From: an uncultured Halobacteriovorax sp.
GTDB lineage: Bacteria; Bdellovibrionota; Bacteriovoracia; Bacteriovoracales; Bacteriovoracaceae
Direction: 5' to 3'
Length of the DNA: 64,000 nt
Assembly (NCBI GenBank): GCA_913061265.1
Contig: CAJXVS010000005.1
Coordinates: 322,418-386,417, forward strand
Below are positions 17,117-26,439 of this stretch, one piece after another. Positions within the stretch are counted from its first letter, which is position 1. Each line of letters opens with the position of its first letter. The position numbers were made by a program, and so were the translations under genes. Below the pieces are notes generated by a model. The model saw only the letters and a list, made by a program, of their open reading frames with translations, was not told the DNA's origin and made no database searches.

Positions 17117-17671
17117 GTGTCTACATATGAAATAAAATTGACCAAAGAGCTTAGAAACAAAGACGAAGTCTATTCTCAGCATCAAAAAGATCTCAAAGCA
17201 AAACACGAAGAATCTATATCTAGTATTCAACAAAATAAGAAAGAAATCCTGAGCAATAAGCAAGAAACTTTTGATAAAGACCGTGCCTCTCTAGCGAAGA
17301 GTTATGAATCACGCCTTGATAAAAATAATACTGAGTATGTTAAAAGACGCGAAGTTCAAAATAAAAAGACAGCTAAAGAACAGGCCGTTAAAAAGAGAAA
17401 CTTCGAGCGAGAAAAAATAGAAATTAAGAATAAATTTAAAGACGAGCTCAATAGTATTACTAAGTCTTTTAGAAACACTATTGAAAGAAAAGATAAAGAA
17501 CAACAAGACCTCATTAAGCGCCAACAAAAAGCAATTAGAAAGGTTCAAGAAAAGAATACTGTGAATATTAATGAGATGCAGGAGTTCTATACTGAAAAGA
17601 TGGATGAGATGAACGAAGCTCACCTCCAAGAGAATAAAGAATGGGCCAGAAAGCTTAAGAATTACGGCTAA
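17117..17671 (+). CDS. Coiled-coil protein, function unknown
   Basis: 184 residues, almost entirely charged and helical (Lys, Glu, Gln, Asn), with long heptad-compatible stretches from residue 5 to the end. There is no membrane segment, signal or catalytic motif. GTG 17117 is well supported by AAGGAG (17105-17110) with a 6-nt gap. A TATAAT at 17091-17096 would be its -10 box, giving a short leader. It probably forms a rod-like dimer or scaffold. The next gene (DTW protein) is 63 nt downstream on the same strand. I see no family signature. Confidence 0.68.
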   Translation: MSTYEIKLTKELRNKDEVYSQHQKDLKAKHEESISSIQQNKKEILSNKQETFDKDRASLAKSYESRLDKNNTEYVKRREVQNKKTAKEQAVKKRNFEREKIEIKNKFKDELNSITKSFRNTIERKDKEQQDLIKRQQKAIRKVQEKNTVNINEMQEFYTEKMDEMNEAHLQENKEWARKLKNYG

Positions 17672-17734
17672 ACTACAGAATATTCATCATTCTCCCCTTT
17701 AGATTCAAATAAATTACTGCTATAAACGGCCCTT

Positions 17735-18412
17735 ATGGGACGACGAGAAACGCGAGATAAACGCTGCCAAAGATGCAGAATCAATCACCAGTGGTGTTTT
17801 TGCGAACACCTGATTTCTCAGCCTCATTCAATTCCCGTTACCATCCTCATGCATCACCGAGAAAAATGGCTTACCTCAAACACGGCCCACTTTGCAGAGC
17901 TCTGTCTTGATAAAACAAGTATAGTTCAAAGAGGCCTCCCTGATGATGAGGCCAATTATGAGAAACTCTTAACTCTAAAGAAAGAGCCTCTCTTCCTCTT
18001 TCCTGATGAAGATTCTATTACCCTGACTGAAGACTTTCCTCTTGGGGATTATCATCTCATCGTGCCCGATGGAACTTGGCGCCAGGCCAAAAAATTCAAA
18101 AGAAGAATCCCTGAGTTTAAGAATATAAAGACAGTAAAGCTTGCAACTAGTACACCGAGTCGATACCTCTTGAGAAGACAAGCTGCTGAAGGCGGATTAA
18201 GTACTTTTGAGGCCATCTCACGCGCCCTGGCCATACTAGAGCGAAGACCTGAGTTAGATCAGGCCCTAGATTCAATCTTTGAAGTCATTGTTAAAAACAC
18301 AATGATGAGTCGTTTGGGCCTTCCAAAAGACCGCGAAGACCTCTATCCAGAGCTGCTAAAGCGTTATTTAGCGAATAGTGCCGCTAAGATACGAGTTCCA
18401 GGCACCTTATAA
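17735..18412 (+). CDS. DTW-domain tRNA-uridine aminocarboxypropyltransferase
   Basis: 225 residues of the DTW family (TapT/YfiP in E. coli), which uses S-adenosylmethionine to place an aminocarboxypropyl group on a uridine of tRNA. Visible features are the zinc-type N-terminal cysteines CQRCRINHQWCFC (about 11-23), TILMHHREKWLTSNTAHF, the signature PDGTWRQAKK (about 113-122, DGTW in place of DTW) and the C-terminal STFEAISRALAILE. The length is normal. No ribosome binding site is obvious before ATG 17735. Whether the target is tRNA U47 or another position cannot be told from sequence. Confidence 0.87.
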   Translation: MGRRETRDKRCQRCRINHQWCFCEHLISQPHSIPVTILMHHREKWLTSNTAHFAELCLDKTSIVQRGLPDDEANYEKLLTLKKEPLFLFPDEDSITLTEDFPLGDYHLIVPDGTWRQAKKFKRRIPEFKNIKTVKLATSTPSRYLLRRQAAEGGLSTFEAISRALAILERRPELDQALDSIFEVIVKNTMMSRLGLPKDREDLYPELLKRYLANSAAKIRVPGTL

Positions 18413-18461
18413 ATACTACAATCAGCTTTTCTTTATTTTCGCAGCTGATATGGTGGTTTCT

Positions 18462-18746
18462 ATGATGGAATTTCTTAAATTTACTATTTTAGACGAAAAA
18501 TCGGACCAACAGCTTGGAGTTAAAGAACAAGCTATCTTGTTTAACCGCAATCACATCGTCAGTATCAAACCCATAAATATCCTTGTCTCTGAAGGCGATG
18601 TTTTAAAAGGCTATTGGATAAGAACGACAAATGGGAAGAAGTATAAGGCCACAAATATTCCTGCAGACATTGCTATGCAACTCGGAAGGCTTTCTGCTGA
18701 ACTACCTACAGACGAAGAAAGCTCTTCGTCTATGCCTTTAAACTAA
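18462..18746 (+). CDS. Hypothetical small cytoplasmic protein
   Basis: 94 residues from ATG 18462, which is preceded by GGTGG at a 5-nt gap. A frame start at 18378 would overlap the DTW gene and lacks support; ATG 18465 is equally possible. Strand-rich beginning (MMEFLKFTILDEKSD), then a possible small beta barrel (KGYWIRTTNGKKYKAT) and a serine-rich tail. No family is recognised. It is followed at once by a strong rho-independent terminator (18752-18775), so it closes the transcription unit that includes the DTW gene. Confidence 0.6.
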   Translation: MMEFLKFTILDEKSDQQLGVKEQAILFNRNHIVSIKPINILVSEGDVLKGYWIRTTNGKKYKATNIPADIAMQLGRLSAELPTDEESSSSMPLN

Positions 18747-18751
18747 GAACT

Positions 18752-18775
18752 AAAACCTGATAAGAATCAGGTTTT
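18752..18775 (+). terminator. Rho-independent terminator
   Basis: A perfect 10-bp stem AAAACCTGAT (18752-18761), loop AAGA, ATCAGGTTTT (18766-18775), with the T-run completing at 18776. It starts 5 nt after the preceding stop and separates that unit from the cbb3 operon. Confidence 0.85.
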
Positions 18776-18812
18776 TAGCTCTCCTAGATTCTATTAGATT
18801 TCTATAAATTCA

Positions 18813-18824
18813 GTAAGATCTTAC
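18813..18824. promoter_or_regulatory. 12-bp perfect palindrome upstream of the cbb3 operon
   Basis: GTAAGATCTTAC is self-complementary over 12 bases and ends 18 nt before the GTG of ccoI. A TATAAA (18803-18808) just upstream could be the -10 box, which would put the palindrome near the transcription start. No FNR-type TTGAT-N4-ATCAA box is visible between 18776 and 18842. Confidence 0.35.
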
Positions 18825-18842
18825 CTATCCTAGGGAAAGATC

Positions 18843-21254
18843 GTGGCTGAACTGAGTAGAGAGTCCATTCAACAAAATACGAGCAATAATAAAGAGGTTT
18901 CTCTTTGTTTTCATTGCGGATTGAGCACAAGAAACCCATTACAGTTTAATGGAGATCTAAGTAAATCCTTTTGTTGTCACGGCTGCTTAACCGTTTTTCA
19001 AATTATTGAAAAAAGTGAGTTAGATCAATACTACTCTATCAAGAATGATTCAGATCAAAGACTTTTTATCCCAACGCCAGAATCAAAGAAAAATTTTCAC
19101 CATTACGATGAAGCTAATTTTCAATCAGATTTTGTAGAAAATATTGATGGCGAAAAGCATATCAAACTCTATCTTGAAGGTGTTCATTGTATCGCATGCC
19201 TTTGGCTCATCGAAAAAATACCCCAAATACTTAAAGGTGTCATCAAGTCCCATTTTGATTTTGATAATTCAGTCGTCACTATTTCCGTTAAGGAAGAGCT
19301 TGCTTTAGGAGAAGTGGCAAAGCTCTTAGATAAACTAGGTTACACTCCCCATCCAATTAAAAATGAAGATGAGGTCAGCAAGTTAAAAGCTAATGAAGAA
19401 AGAAGCTATTTGATAAAGCTTGGAATTGCCATGGCCTGCATGGGCAATATACTTCTCTTTTCTATCTCTATCTACGCAGGACTTGAAGGAAGCTTAAAGG
19501 CAACTTTCAATTGGCTAAGTTTTTTAATATCTCTACCTGTTGTTACATACTGCGCGACCCCTTTCTATCGATCTGCCCTAAGCTCTCTACGCAATAGAAA
19601 ACCAAATATGGACCTTCCCATCTCAGTCGCCTTAATCGCTGGGACTGGAAGTGGACTATTCTCCCTTTTAACAAATATTGGCGAGACCTACTTTGACTCC
19701 CTAACAAGCTTAGTCTTCTTATTGCTTCTAAGCCGCTATTGCTTATTAAAAATAAGACAACGAGGCGTTACTAGCTCTAACCTTGAGTACTTTTCTAGTT
19801 TTGGGGACGTAACTATTATTAAAAGTCTTTTAAACAGAGAGTCTAGAAGTGTTCTTGCGAAGTATGTCTCAGTTGGAGACCTGCTTCTTATAAGTGAAGG
19901 CGATATCATACCGGCAGATGGAGTTATCATTGAAGGGAATGCTTTTATTAATACTTCTCTCTTAACTGGAGAGTCCCTTCCTATCAAGTACGCAAAAGAT
20001 GCAAGAGTCCTCTCTGGAACTGAAGTTATTACAGGAGAGATAATCGTCAGAGTGAATTCTATAGGCGAGAAGACTAAGCTTGGTGAAATCCTAGCAAATG
20101 TAAAAAAGCTATCAAAGAAACAAACCCCCTTCGCTTCTCTATCTGATAAAGTTTCACGCTATTTTATTGTTCTCATTTTTCTAATAGCCACCCTGACCAT
20201 TTCTTATTTTACACTTATTGGTTATCCTCTTATTGGAATTTCCCGTGCCTTAACTCTCCTTATAGTCACATGCCCTTGCGCCTTAGCTCTTGCGACTCCC
20301 CTTTCTCTGAGTGCTGCTATACAAAAACTTTTGAAAGTAGGTGTCGTTTTAAAGTCTGAAGAAGTGATAGAGAAATTAAATAAGGCCAGAAATATCTACT
20401 TAGATAAAACAGGGACCTTAACAGAAGGAAAGTTTCAAGTCCTAGAGTTAGGCTGTGAATTAACACAAAACTTTAAAGAGATCATTTGGACCTTAGAAAA
20501 GCGCGGTCGCCATCCTATTGCAGCGGCCTTGAGATCCTATATCGAATACCTTGGTCCTACTTCAGAAAGAGAAATGACAGAGTGGTTGGAGACTCCAGGA
20601 GTCGGAGTCACTGGGATAATTAATAATCAAAAATATCACTTAAAAAGAACACCCGCCTACATGGGCGCTGGAACTTCGGTTTCACTTTACGAAGAGGAAG
20701 ACTTACTTATCTCTATTGTTTTAAAAGATAAGGCCCGAATTGATTCAAAGAAAATTATAAGTAAGCTCAAATCCATGGGTATGAACCCCTTCATTATATC
20801 TGGAGACTCTAAAAAGGAAGTTGAAGACCTAGCTTTAGAGGTAGGGATTAACAAAGACCAGGCCTTTTCAGAAATTAGCCCAGAAGGTAAACTTGCCCTC
20901 TTATCAAAAGATCCCCAATCAATAATGATAGGCGATGGCGCTAACGATGCGATGGCCCTTCGTAAAGCGTCCATCGGAATTGCTGTCAAAGGCTCACTTG
21001 ATATTTCACTAGAAGCTGCCGACATTTATTTTACAAGACCGGGTATTTCTTCACTCTGCGAATTATTAGACACTTCGGTTACCGCCGTAAAAGTAATAAA
21101 GATCAATATGATCTTTTCACTTCTCTTTAACCTAGTAGGGTCAGTCCTAGCTTTATCAGGAATAATAACTCCTCTTATGGCAGCGGTCTTAATGCCTTTA
21201 AGTTCACTTAGCGTTCTTCTCTCTACTTATTTATTCAGTAAGGATAACTCATAA
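18843..21254 (+). CDS. ccoI: Copper-translocating P1B-type ATPase for cbb3 oxidase assembly
   Basis: 803 residues in the typical CcoI/FixI order. An N-terminal cysteine cluster (CFHCG, then FCCHGC) is followed by a heavy-metal-associated domain with HCIAC (Cys116, Cys119) and about eight membrane helices. The ion site is TCPCALALATP (CPC near 477-479), the phosphorylation site is DKTGTLTEGK (Asp near 521) and the hinge is MIGDGANDAMAL. CcoI exports or delivers copper for the CuB centre of cbb3 oxidase. GTG 18843 follows AGGGA. It is the first gene of the cbb3 operon; ccoS starts on the next base. Confidence 0.93.
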   Translation: MAELSRESIQQNTSNNKEVSLCFHCGLSTRNPLQFNGDLSKSFCCHGCLTVFQIIEKSELDQYYSIKNDSDQRLFIPTPESKKNFHHYDEANFQSDFVENIDGEKHIKLYLEGVHCIACLWLIEKIPQILKGVIKSHFDFDNSVVTISVKEELALGEVAKLLDKLGYTPHPIKNEDEVSKLKANEERSYLIKLGIAMACMGNILLFSISIYAGLEGSLKATFNWLSFLISLPVVTYCATPFYRSALSSLRNRKPNMDLPISVALIAGTGSGLFSLLTNIGETYFDSLTSLVFLLLLSRYCLLKIRQRGVTSSNLEYFSSFGDVTIIKSLLNRESRSVLAKYVSVGDLLLISEGDIIPADGVIIEGNAFINTSLLTGESLPIKYAKDARVLSGTEVITGEIIVRVNSIGEKTKLGEILANVKKLSKKQTPFASLSDKVSRYFIVLIFLIATLTISYFTLIGYPLIGISRALTLLIVTCPCALALATPLSLSAAIQKLLKVGVVLKSEEVIEKLNKARNIYLDKTGTLTEGKFQVLELGCELTQNFKEIIWTLEKRGRHPIAAALRSYIEYLGPTSEREMTEWLETPGVGVTGIINNQKYHLKRTPAYMGAGTSVSLYEEEDLLISIVLKDKARIDSKKIISKLKSMGMNPFIISGDSKKEVEDLALEVGINKDQAFSEISPEGKLALLSKDPQSIMIGDGANDAMALRKASIGIAVKGSLDISLEAADIYFTRPGISSLCELLDTSVTAVKVIKINMIFSLLFNLVGSVLALSGIITPLMAAVLMPLSSLSVLLSTYLFSKDNS

Positions 21255-21437
21255 ATGGAAGCCCTCTATATCCTACTACCTATTTCGCTCATCTTAGGTG
21301 CTACCTTTTTATTCTTATTTATTTTAAGCGTAAAAAGTGGCGATCTTGATGACTTAGATTCACCTGCTAAAAGAATATTATTTGACGATATAAAGAAAAT
21401 TAATAACAAGGAATCAATGCATGAATCAAAAGACTGA
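21255..21437 (+). CDS. ccoS: cbb3 oxidase assembly protein CcoS
   Basis: 60 residues: one membrane helix ([19 protein letters not shown]), then the family-specific [17 protein letters not shown]. CcoS is needed for cofactor insertion into the cbb3 catalytic subunit. Its gene commonly sits beside ccoI, as here with no gap. The end overlaps ccoNO by 17 nt, which implies translational coupling. Confidence 0.9.
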   Translation: MEALYILLPISLILGATFLFLFILSVKSGDLDDLDSPAKRILFDDIKKINNKESMHESKD

Positions 21438-23580
21438 AGGACGAGTTCTCGAAGAATTCTCCTACAATGACAAGATCGTAAGGCAGTTTCTCTACGCCAC
21501 TTTAGGATGGGGAGCAGTCGCTCTTCTACTAGGTGTTTGTATTGCCTTTCAACTGGCAAGCTGGAAGTTTAACTTAGGCCTAGAATGGGTCACCTTCGGT
21601 AGGCTTAGACCTCTTCATACAAACGCAGCAATCTTTGCCTTTTGTGGTAATGCTATCTTTGCAGGGGTCTATTACTCAACCCAAAGGCTTTGTAAGGCTC
21701 GAATTTATAACGATGCTCTCTCTAAAGTTCATTTTTGGGGTTGGCAGCTTATCATTCTAGCTGCAGCGATTTCACTTCCTCTTGGTTACTCTCATGGGAA
21801 AGAGTATGCTGAACTAGAGTGGCCAATTGACCTTGCCATAACTGTGGTTTGGGTTATTTTTGGCATCAACTTCTTTGGAACACTTTGGAAGCGTAGAGAA
21901 AGACATATCTATGTTGCTCTTTGGTTTTACATAGCAACAATTATTACTGTTGCTATTCTTCATATCGTTAACTCTGTTGAAATTCCCGTAAGCCTTATGA
22001 AATCCTACCCTGTTTGGGCCGGAGCTCAGGATGCGCTTATTCAGTGGTGGTATGGGCATAATGCCGTCGCCTTTTTCTTAACCACTCCTTTTCTAGGTCT
22101 TATGTATTATTTTGTACCTAAGGCCATCAATAGGCCTGTCTATAGTTATAGATTATCTATCATTCACTTTTGGTCATTAGTTTTTATCTACATCTGGGCT
22201 GGCCCCCATCACCTTCTATACACTTCTCTTCCTGAATGGGCCCAAACTCTAGGAATGGTCTTCTCGATCATTCTTTGGGCGCCAAGTTGGGGCGGGATGA
22301 TCAATGGTCTAATGACATTAAAAGGTGCCTGGGACCGAGTTAGGAAAGAGCCTGTCTTAAAGTTCTTTGCTACATCAATTACTTTTTATGGCATGGCGAC
22401 CTTTGAAGGTCCTCTCATGGCGATTAAATCTGTAAACGCCCTTGCTCACTATACTGACTGGGTCGTAGGTCATGTTCATTCCGGAACTATCGGATGGAAT
22501 GTCATGATCATCTCAGGGATTCTTTATTACCTAATACCTAAGATGTTCAACACAAAACTCTATAGCGATAAGCTTGCCAACTTTCATTTTTGGTCAACAA
22601 CAGTGGGACTCGTTCTTTACATTTTTTCAATGTTAGCAGCTGGGATTACCCAAGGATTAATGTGGCGAGCGATAGACACTAAGACGGGCCAACTTGTTTA
22701 TCCAAACTTTGTTGAAACAGTAACCAAAATAGTTCCCATGTACTGGGTGCGAGCTTTTGGGGGCGTCTTTATCCTGACTGGCTTTGTCATCATGATTTAC
22801 AACCTATACAAAACGATCAAGCTTGCAAAGAAACCTAATGATGGAGAAATCTTTACAGCTTACGCTTTAGATAGATCAAAAGATCTCTCTAAAGGTCATA
22901 GGAAACTTGAAGGGTTAACCGCCCTCTTTACAGTCCTGACTGTTGTAGCGGTCTTGATTGGTTCTGCCATAGAGATCATGCCCTCAATTCTGGCTAGTAA
23001 ATGGATTGAAAAAGACCCTAGGGTTAAGCCTTATACTTCTCTGGAGATTGCGGGACGCGATATCTATATCAGAGAAGGTTGTTATGTTTGCCATTCTCAA
23101 ATGATTAGAACAATGGCCCACGAAGAAATTCGTTATGGAAAAGCGTCGCAGGCTTCAGAGTTCATCTACGACCGTCCTTTCCAGTGGGGATCAAGAAGAA
23201 TTGGACCTGACCTACAAAGAATTGGTGGAAAGTATTCTGACCTTTGGCACTACCGTCATATGTACGATCCTAGAGAAGTGACAGCAGGGTCTATTATGCC
23301 TATTTATCCATGGCTTTTTAAGAAGAAGACTGATTTAGGTGTACTGACTAAGAAGCTATCAGTCATGAAGGCCTTAGGAGTTCCTTATTCTGATGAAGAA
23401 ATCAAGAATGCAAAAGCCGACGCTCTAGCCCAAGCTGAATCTATCACTAAAAGATTAGAGAAGGACGGAGTCGATCCTAAAATGAAGAACAAGCAAATTA
23501 TCGCCCTTATCGCTTACCTGCAAAGACTAGGTGTCGATATTCAAGAAGAATTAGAAATCGAAGAGGAGGATGAAGAATGA
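21421..23580 (+). CDS. ccoNO: Fused cbb3 cytochrome c oxidase subunits I and II (CcoN-CcoO)
   Basis: 719 residues joining two normally separate subunits. Residues 1 to about 480 are CcoN: haem ligand in [14 protein letters not shown], CuB site in [12 protein letters not shown] and [11 protein letters not shown], and the haem pair in [12 protein letters not shown]. After a linker and membrane helix ([19 protein letters not shown]) comes CcoO, with haem c motif CYVCH (about 554-558) and the CcoO core [20 protein letters not shown]. The product reduces oxygen to water at low oxygen and pumps protons. CcoNO fusions are known in some lineages. ATG 21421 has AAGGA 8 nt upstream. Its stop overlaps ccoQ by 4 nt (ATGA). 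Confidence 0.94.
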   Translation: MNQKTEGRVLEEFSYNDKIVRQFLYATLGWGAVALLLGVCIAFQLASWKFNLGLEWVTFGRLRPLHTNAAIFAFCGNAIFAGVYYSTQRLCKARIYNDALSKVHFWGWQLIILAAAISLPLGYSHGKEYAELEWPIDLAITVVWVIFGINFFGTLWKRRERHIYVALWFYIATIITVAILHIVNSVEIPVSLMKSYPVWAGAQDALIQWWYGHNAVAFFLTTPFLGLMYYFVPKAINRPVYSYRLSIIHFWSLVFIYIWAGPHHLLYTSLPEWAQTLGMVFSIILWAPSWGGMINGLMTLKGAWDRVRKEPVLKFFATSITFYGMATFEGPLMAIKSVNALAHYTDWVVGHVHSGTIGWNVMIISGILYYLIPKMFNTKLYSDKLANFHFWSTTVGLVLYIFSMLAAGITQGLMWRAIDTKTGQLVYPNFVETVTKIVPMYWVRAFGGVFILTGFVIMIYNLYKTIKLAKKPNDGEIFTAYALDRSKDLSKGHRKLEGLTALFTVLTVVAVLIGSAIEIMPSILASKWIEKDPRVKPYTSLEIAGRDIYIREGCYVCHSQMIRTMAHEEIRYGKASQASEFIYDRPFQWGSRRIGPDLQRIGGKYSDLWHYRHMYDPREVTAGSIMPIYPWLFKKKTDLGVLTKKLSVMKALGVPYSDEEIKNAKADALAQAESITKRLEKDGVDPKMKNKQIIALIAYLQRLGVDIQEELEIEEEDEE

Positions 23581-23768
23581 AACAACTAGTTTTAGCCGGT
23601 TTTAACTGGACCCACTTAACCAATTTGGCCCTCCTACTTTTCTTAGGTCTCTTTGTAAGCATGCTTATTTGGATCTTTAGAAAAGACAGTGGAGAGATTT
23701 ATAAAGATGCCGCTTCACTACCATTTTTGAATGAAGCTAGTAAAAAGGAAGATCAAAATGAACGATAA
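23577..23768 (+). CDS. ccoQ: cbb3 oxidase subunit IV (CcoQ)
   Basis: 63 residues with one membrane helix ([21 protein letters not shown]) followed by a short cytoplasmic tail with [15 protein letters not shown], the CcoQ/FixQ layout. CcoQ stabilises the interaction of CcoP with the core complex. The gene begins inside the ccoNO stop (ATGA) after a strong GAGGAGGAT and overlaps ccoP by 11 nt. Assignment rests on position, size and topology, since CcoQ is weakly conserved. Confidence 0.85.
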   Translation: MKQLVLAGFNWTHLTNLALLLFLGLFVSMLIWIFRKDSGEIYKDAASLPFLNEASKKEDQNER

Positions 23769-24339
23769 GACAGAACTCACTGAAGAGGATAAGAGCCTCC
23801 TCTTAAACCATGATTATGATGGGATTCAAGAGTTTGACTACCCCCTCCCTAACTGGTGGAAGCTCTCTTTTGTTTTAACAGTCATCTTCAGTGTTCCCTA
23901 CGCCATTTATTACCTCGCTATGGGAGGACCTACTCTTAATGATGAACTTATTCAAGATATGGCCAGCCTAAACAAAGTAAGAACAGCTTACGCCGTAAAG
24001 ATGGCGAAGTTTGATACTGATGCTTATTCCGCCTTTGAAGGTCCTGAAGGAATAGCTCTTGGGGCAGTCGTTTATGAAGACAATTGTCTTTCTTGTCATG
24101 AAGAAAAAGGAAAGGGAGACATCGGACCTAACCTAACCGATGCATACTGGATACATGCAAAAGGTACTGCTTCAACGGTTTATGAAGTTGTCCTTAATGG
24201 ACGAGAAGATAAAGGAATGCCGACCTGGAAAGAAGACCTTACTAAAGATGAGATCCTCCAAGTTGTAAGCTATTTAATGTCCATTAAAAATACAAATGTG
24301 GAAGGCGGCAAAGAGCAGCAAGGGCTTTTAATTAAGTAA
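23758..24339 (+). CDS. ccoP: cbb3 oxidase subunit III (CcoP), single-haem form
   Basis: 193 residues. The N-terminus has the CcoP signature YDGIQEFDYPLPNWWK (about 20-35), followed by one membrane helix. Only one haem c site is present, CLSCH (Cys110, Cys113, His114), with the axial Met in KGMPTWKE. Most CcoP proteins are near 300 residues and carry two haems, so this is a short mono-haem variant. It passes electrons towards CcoO and CcoN. ATG 23758 has AAAAAGGAA 7 nt upstream. A start at 23731 would lie deeper in ccoQ with no ribosome binding site. Confidence 0.9.
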   Translation: MNDKTELTEEDKSLLLNHDYDGIQEFDYPLPNWWKLSFVLTVIFSVPYAIYYLAMGGPTLNDELIQDMASLNKVRTAYAVKMAKFDTDAYSAFEGPEGIALGAVVYEDNCLSCHEEKGKGDIGPNLTDAYWIHAKGTASTVYEVVLNGREDKGMPTWKEDLTKDEILQVVSYLMSIKNTNVEGGKEQQGLLIK

Positions 24340-24347
24340 GGATTAAG

Positions 24348-25754
24348 ATGGATAAGGAAAATACGACAGTGCATGCTGAAAGACTAGCCACTTTAGATGA
24401 GGCAGGTCACCGCATCTATGTTCATCCTGAAGAAGTAAAGGGAAAGTGGAGAGACAGAAGAACATTGGTCTTCTATGCCCTAGTCTCAATCTACTTTGTG
24501 CTACCTTGGATTCACTTTTCTGGAAAACAGATCATACTTTTGGATTTAGCGGAAAGAGAGTTCACCTTTTTTGGCACCACATTCTTTAGCCATGACGGCC
24601 CCCTTGTCTTTTTCATCTTTTTAAGTTTTGTTTTAGCATTTGGTTTTATCACCGTTAAATGGGGTAGGATTTGGTGCGGTTGGGCCTGTCCACAGACTGT
24701 TTTTATTGATTTGGTTTATAGAAGAATCGAAAAGATGATCGAAGGAAGCGCACGCGCGAGGAAAAAACTCTCAGCTCAGCCTTTAAACCTTAACAAGTTT
24801 ATAAAGAAGTCATTCAAGTGGTTCTTATTTTTACTAGTATCAGTTCACCTTTCACATACTTTCCTAGGCTACTTTGTAGGAACAAGAAAACTTTTTTTAG
24901 TCACTATAGGGAACCCGACCGATCACTGGACTCTTTTTGTAATTATGTGGTCCGTAACTCTTCTCTTTCTCTTTGATTTTGGATGGTTTAGAGAGCAATT
25001 TTGTATTGTTGCTTGTCCCTATGGCAAGATTCAATCCGTTGTAATGGATGAAGCCTCTTTAGTTGTGGCCTATGATGTCTCCCGTGGAGAACCAAGAAGG
25101 AAAACTGTTCCATCCGACCAGGAGGGGGAGTGCATTTCTTGCGATCATTGTGTTAAAGTATGTCCCACCGGGATTGATATAAGAAAAGGAACTCAACTTG
25201 AATGCATCTCATGTACTCAATGTATTGATGCCTGCGATGAGATCATGACAAAGATGGAGCGCCCACTAGGACTAATCCGTTACGATTCTCTTTCCAATAT
25301 GGAAGGAAAAAAGGTTAGCTCCTTTGCTGCTAAACCTATGTTCTATGCCGTCGCCCTCCTTGTCACTTTCTTAGCCTTTGGCTATGCCCTCAATAAAAGA
25401 AACTCTATTAGCTTACAATTTATCAGAGGTAGTAAGTCTGCCTACCAAGAAATAAAGCGTGCTGATGGTAGTAGAGAGATTGTTAATCATTACAAGGTTT
25501 CAGTCTATTATAATGGAGACATGGATCATAATTTGACCATTTCGACCCTAGAAAATTTTAAACCTGAAGAGCTAAGGATTGTTTCCCAAAAGATGCCCTT
25601 CCCTGTTTCTCCTGGGAAAAGACAAACCGTTGATATTTTCATTAGGTTTCATAAGAGCATCCTTGATCATGGAAGAAAGACTATTAAACTTCAAATTAAG
25701 AGTGATGAACAGATTCTTGAAGAAGAGGAGGTTAAACTTGTCGGACCTTTTTAG
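24348..25754 (+). CDS. ccoG: Cytochrome c oxidase accessory ferredoxin CcoG (FixG/RdxA)
   Basis: 468 residues. Membrane helices near 42-60, 85-105, 155-175, 195-212 and 340-358 flank the polyferredoxin region. The first cysteines are WCGWACPQTVF and CIVACPYGK; two 4Fe-4S motifs follow, CISCDHCVKVCPTGIDI and CISCTQCIDACDE. The C-terminal 90 residues form the FixG immunoglobulin-like domain. CcoG is thought to reduce Cu(II) to Cu(I) for cbb3 assembly. ATG 24348 follows AAGGAT by 6 nt. The 3' end overlaps the next gene by 17 nt. The usual neighbour ccoH is missing here. Confidence 0.93.
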   Translation: MDKENTTVHAERLATLDEAGHRIYVHPEEVKGKWRDRRTLVFYALVSIYFVLPWIHFSGKQIILLDLAEREFTFFGTTFFSHDGPLVFFIFLSFVLAFGFITVKWGRIWCGWACPQTVFIDLVYRRIEKMIEGSARARKKLSAQPLNLNKFIKKSFKWFLFLLVSVHLSHTFLGYFVGTRKLFLVTIGNPTDHWTLFVIMWSVTLLFLFDFGWFREQFCIVACPYGKIQSVVMDEASLVVAYDVSRGEPRRKTVPSDQEGECISCDHCVKVCPTGIDIRKGTQLECISCTQCIDACDEIMTKMERPLGLIRYDSLSNMEGKKVSSFAAKPMFYAVALLVTFLAFGYALNKRNSISLQFIRGSKSAYQEIKRADGSREIVNHYKVSVYYNGDMDHNLTISTLENFKPEELRIVSQKMPFPVSPGKRQTVDIFIRFHKSILDHGRKTIKLQIKSDEQILEEEEVKLVGPF

Positions 25755-26439
25755 TGGATTTGCTGGCTCTAGCCTTATCGCCCTGCCATGGATTGCTTTT
25801 TTAGCAGGGCTTGGAGGTAGTGTTCATTGTGTCGGTATGTGCGGAGGCCTTGTTAGCGCTACTTCAAAAACAAGAAAAGAGATCTGGCTCTATCAGGTAG
25901 GGAGGCTCTTAGGATATAGTTTTCTTGGACTCTTTGGAGGAACACTCGGACATATCTTTTCTCAATACTTTAATTCTCAAGTCACAAGCCTACTTCCCGC
26001 GATTGCCCTCGGTGGTCTTTTTATTATATGGGGATTAAAAACCTTTAGAGGTGAGGCAAAGAAGATTAAACCCAACCTTTTCTCAAAAATGAGACAAAGT
26101 ATTTGGTCAAAGATTATCCCGACCCTACCTGGACCTGGTAAATCTTTTGGCGTTGGACTTTTTTCAATTCTATTGCCCTGTGGTTTCTTATACAGCATGA
26201 TTATTGTCGTCACTTCTTTTCACGATCCAATCAAGGCGCTTATTGCAACCTTCTTTTTCTGGGTAGGAACTCTCCCTGCATTAACAATAGCTCCTGATAT
26301 ATTAGTTAAATACTTAAAGAAGTTCTTAAATTCATCACCTAAGGTTTTAGGAAGTAGTTTTATGATTATTGGGATAGTCACAATCGCTTATAGGATAAGC
26401 ATGACCTATCATCTCCACCATGGAGGATCTTGCCATTAG
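25738..26439 (+). CDS. SafE/DsbD_2-type membrane protein of the cbb3 cluster
   Basis: 233 residues with six hydrophobic helices and the motif GGSVHCVGMCGGLV near residue 22, typical of the DsbD_2 / sulfite-exporter TauE-SafE-like family found beside cbb3 genes. A likely role is metal or redox transport during oxidase or cytochrome c maturation (inference). The start is TTG 25738: GAGGAGG (25725-25731) sits 6 nt upstream inside ccoG, whereas an ATG at 25579 would place 53 unrelated residues in front. The tail HLHHGGSCH is rich in possible copper ligands. The stop shares TTAG (26436-26439) with the convergent gene. Confidence 0.82.
   Translation: MSDLFSGFAGSSLIALPWIAFLAGLGGSVHCVGMCGGLVSATSKTRKEIWLYQVGRLLGYSFLGLFGGTLGHIFSQYFNSQVTSLLPAIALGGLFIIWGLKTFRGEAKKIKPNLFSKMRQSIWSKIIPTLPGPGKSFGVGLFSILLPCGFLYSMIIVVTSFHDPIKALIATFFFWVGTLPALTIAPDILVKYLKKFLNSSPKVLGSSFMIIGIVTIAYRISMTYHLHHGGSCH

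Noticed and set aside
25579..25737. N-terminal extension of the SafE/DsbD_2-like protein from ATG 25579
   Set aside because: It would add 53 unrelated basic residues wholly inside ccoG; the TTG 25738 with GAGGAGG gives the normal family start.
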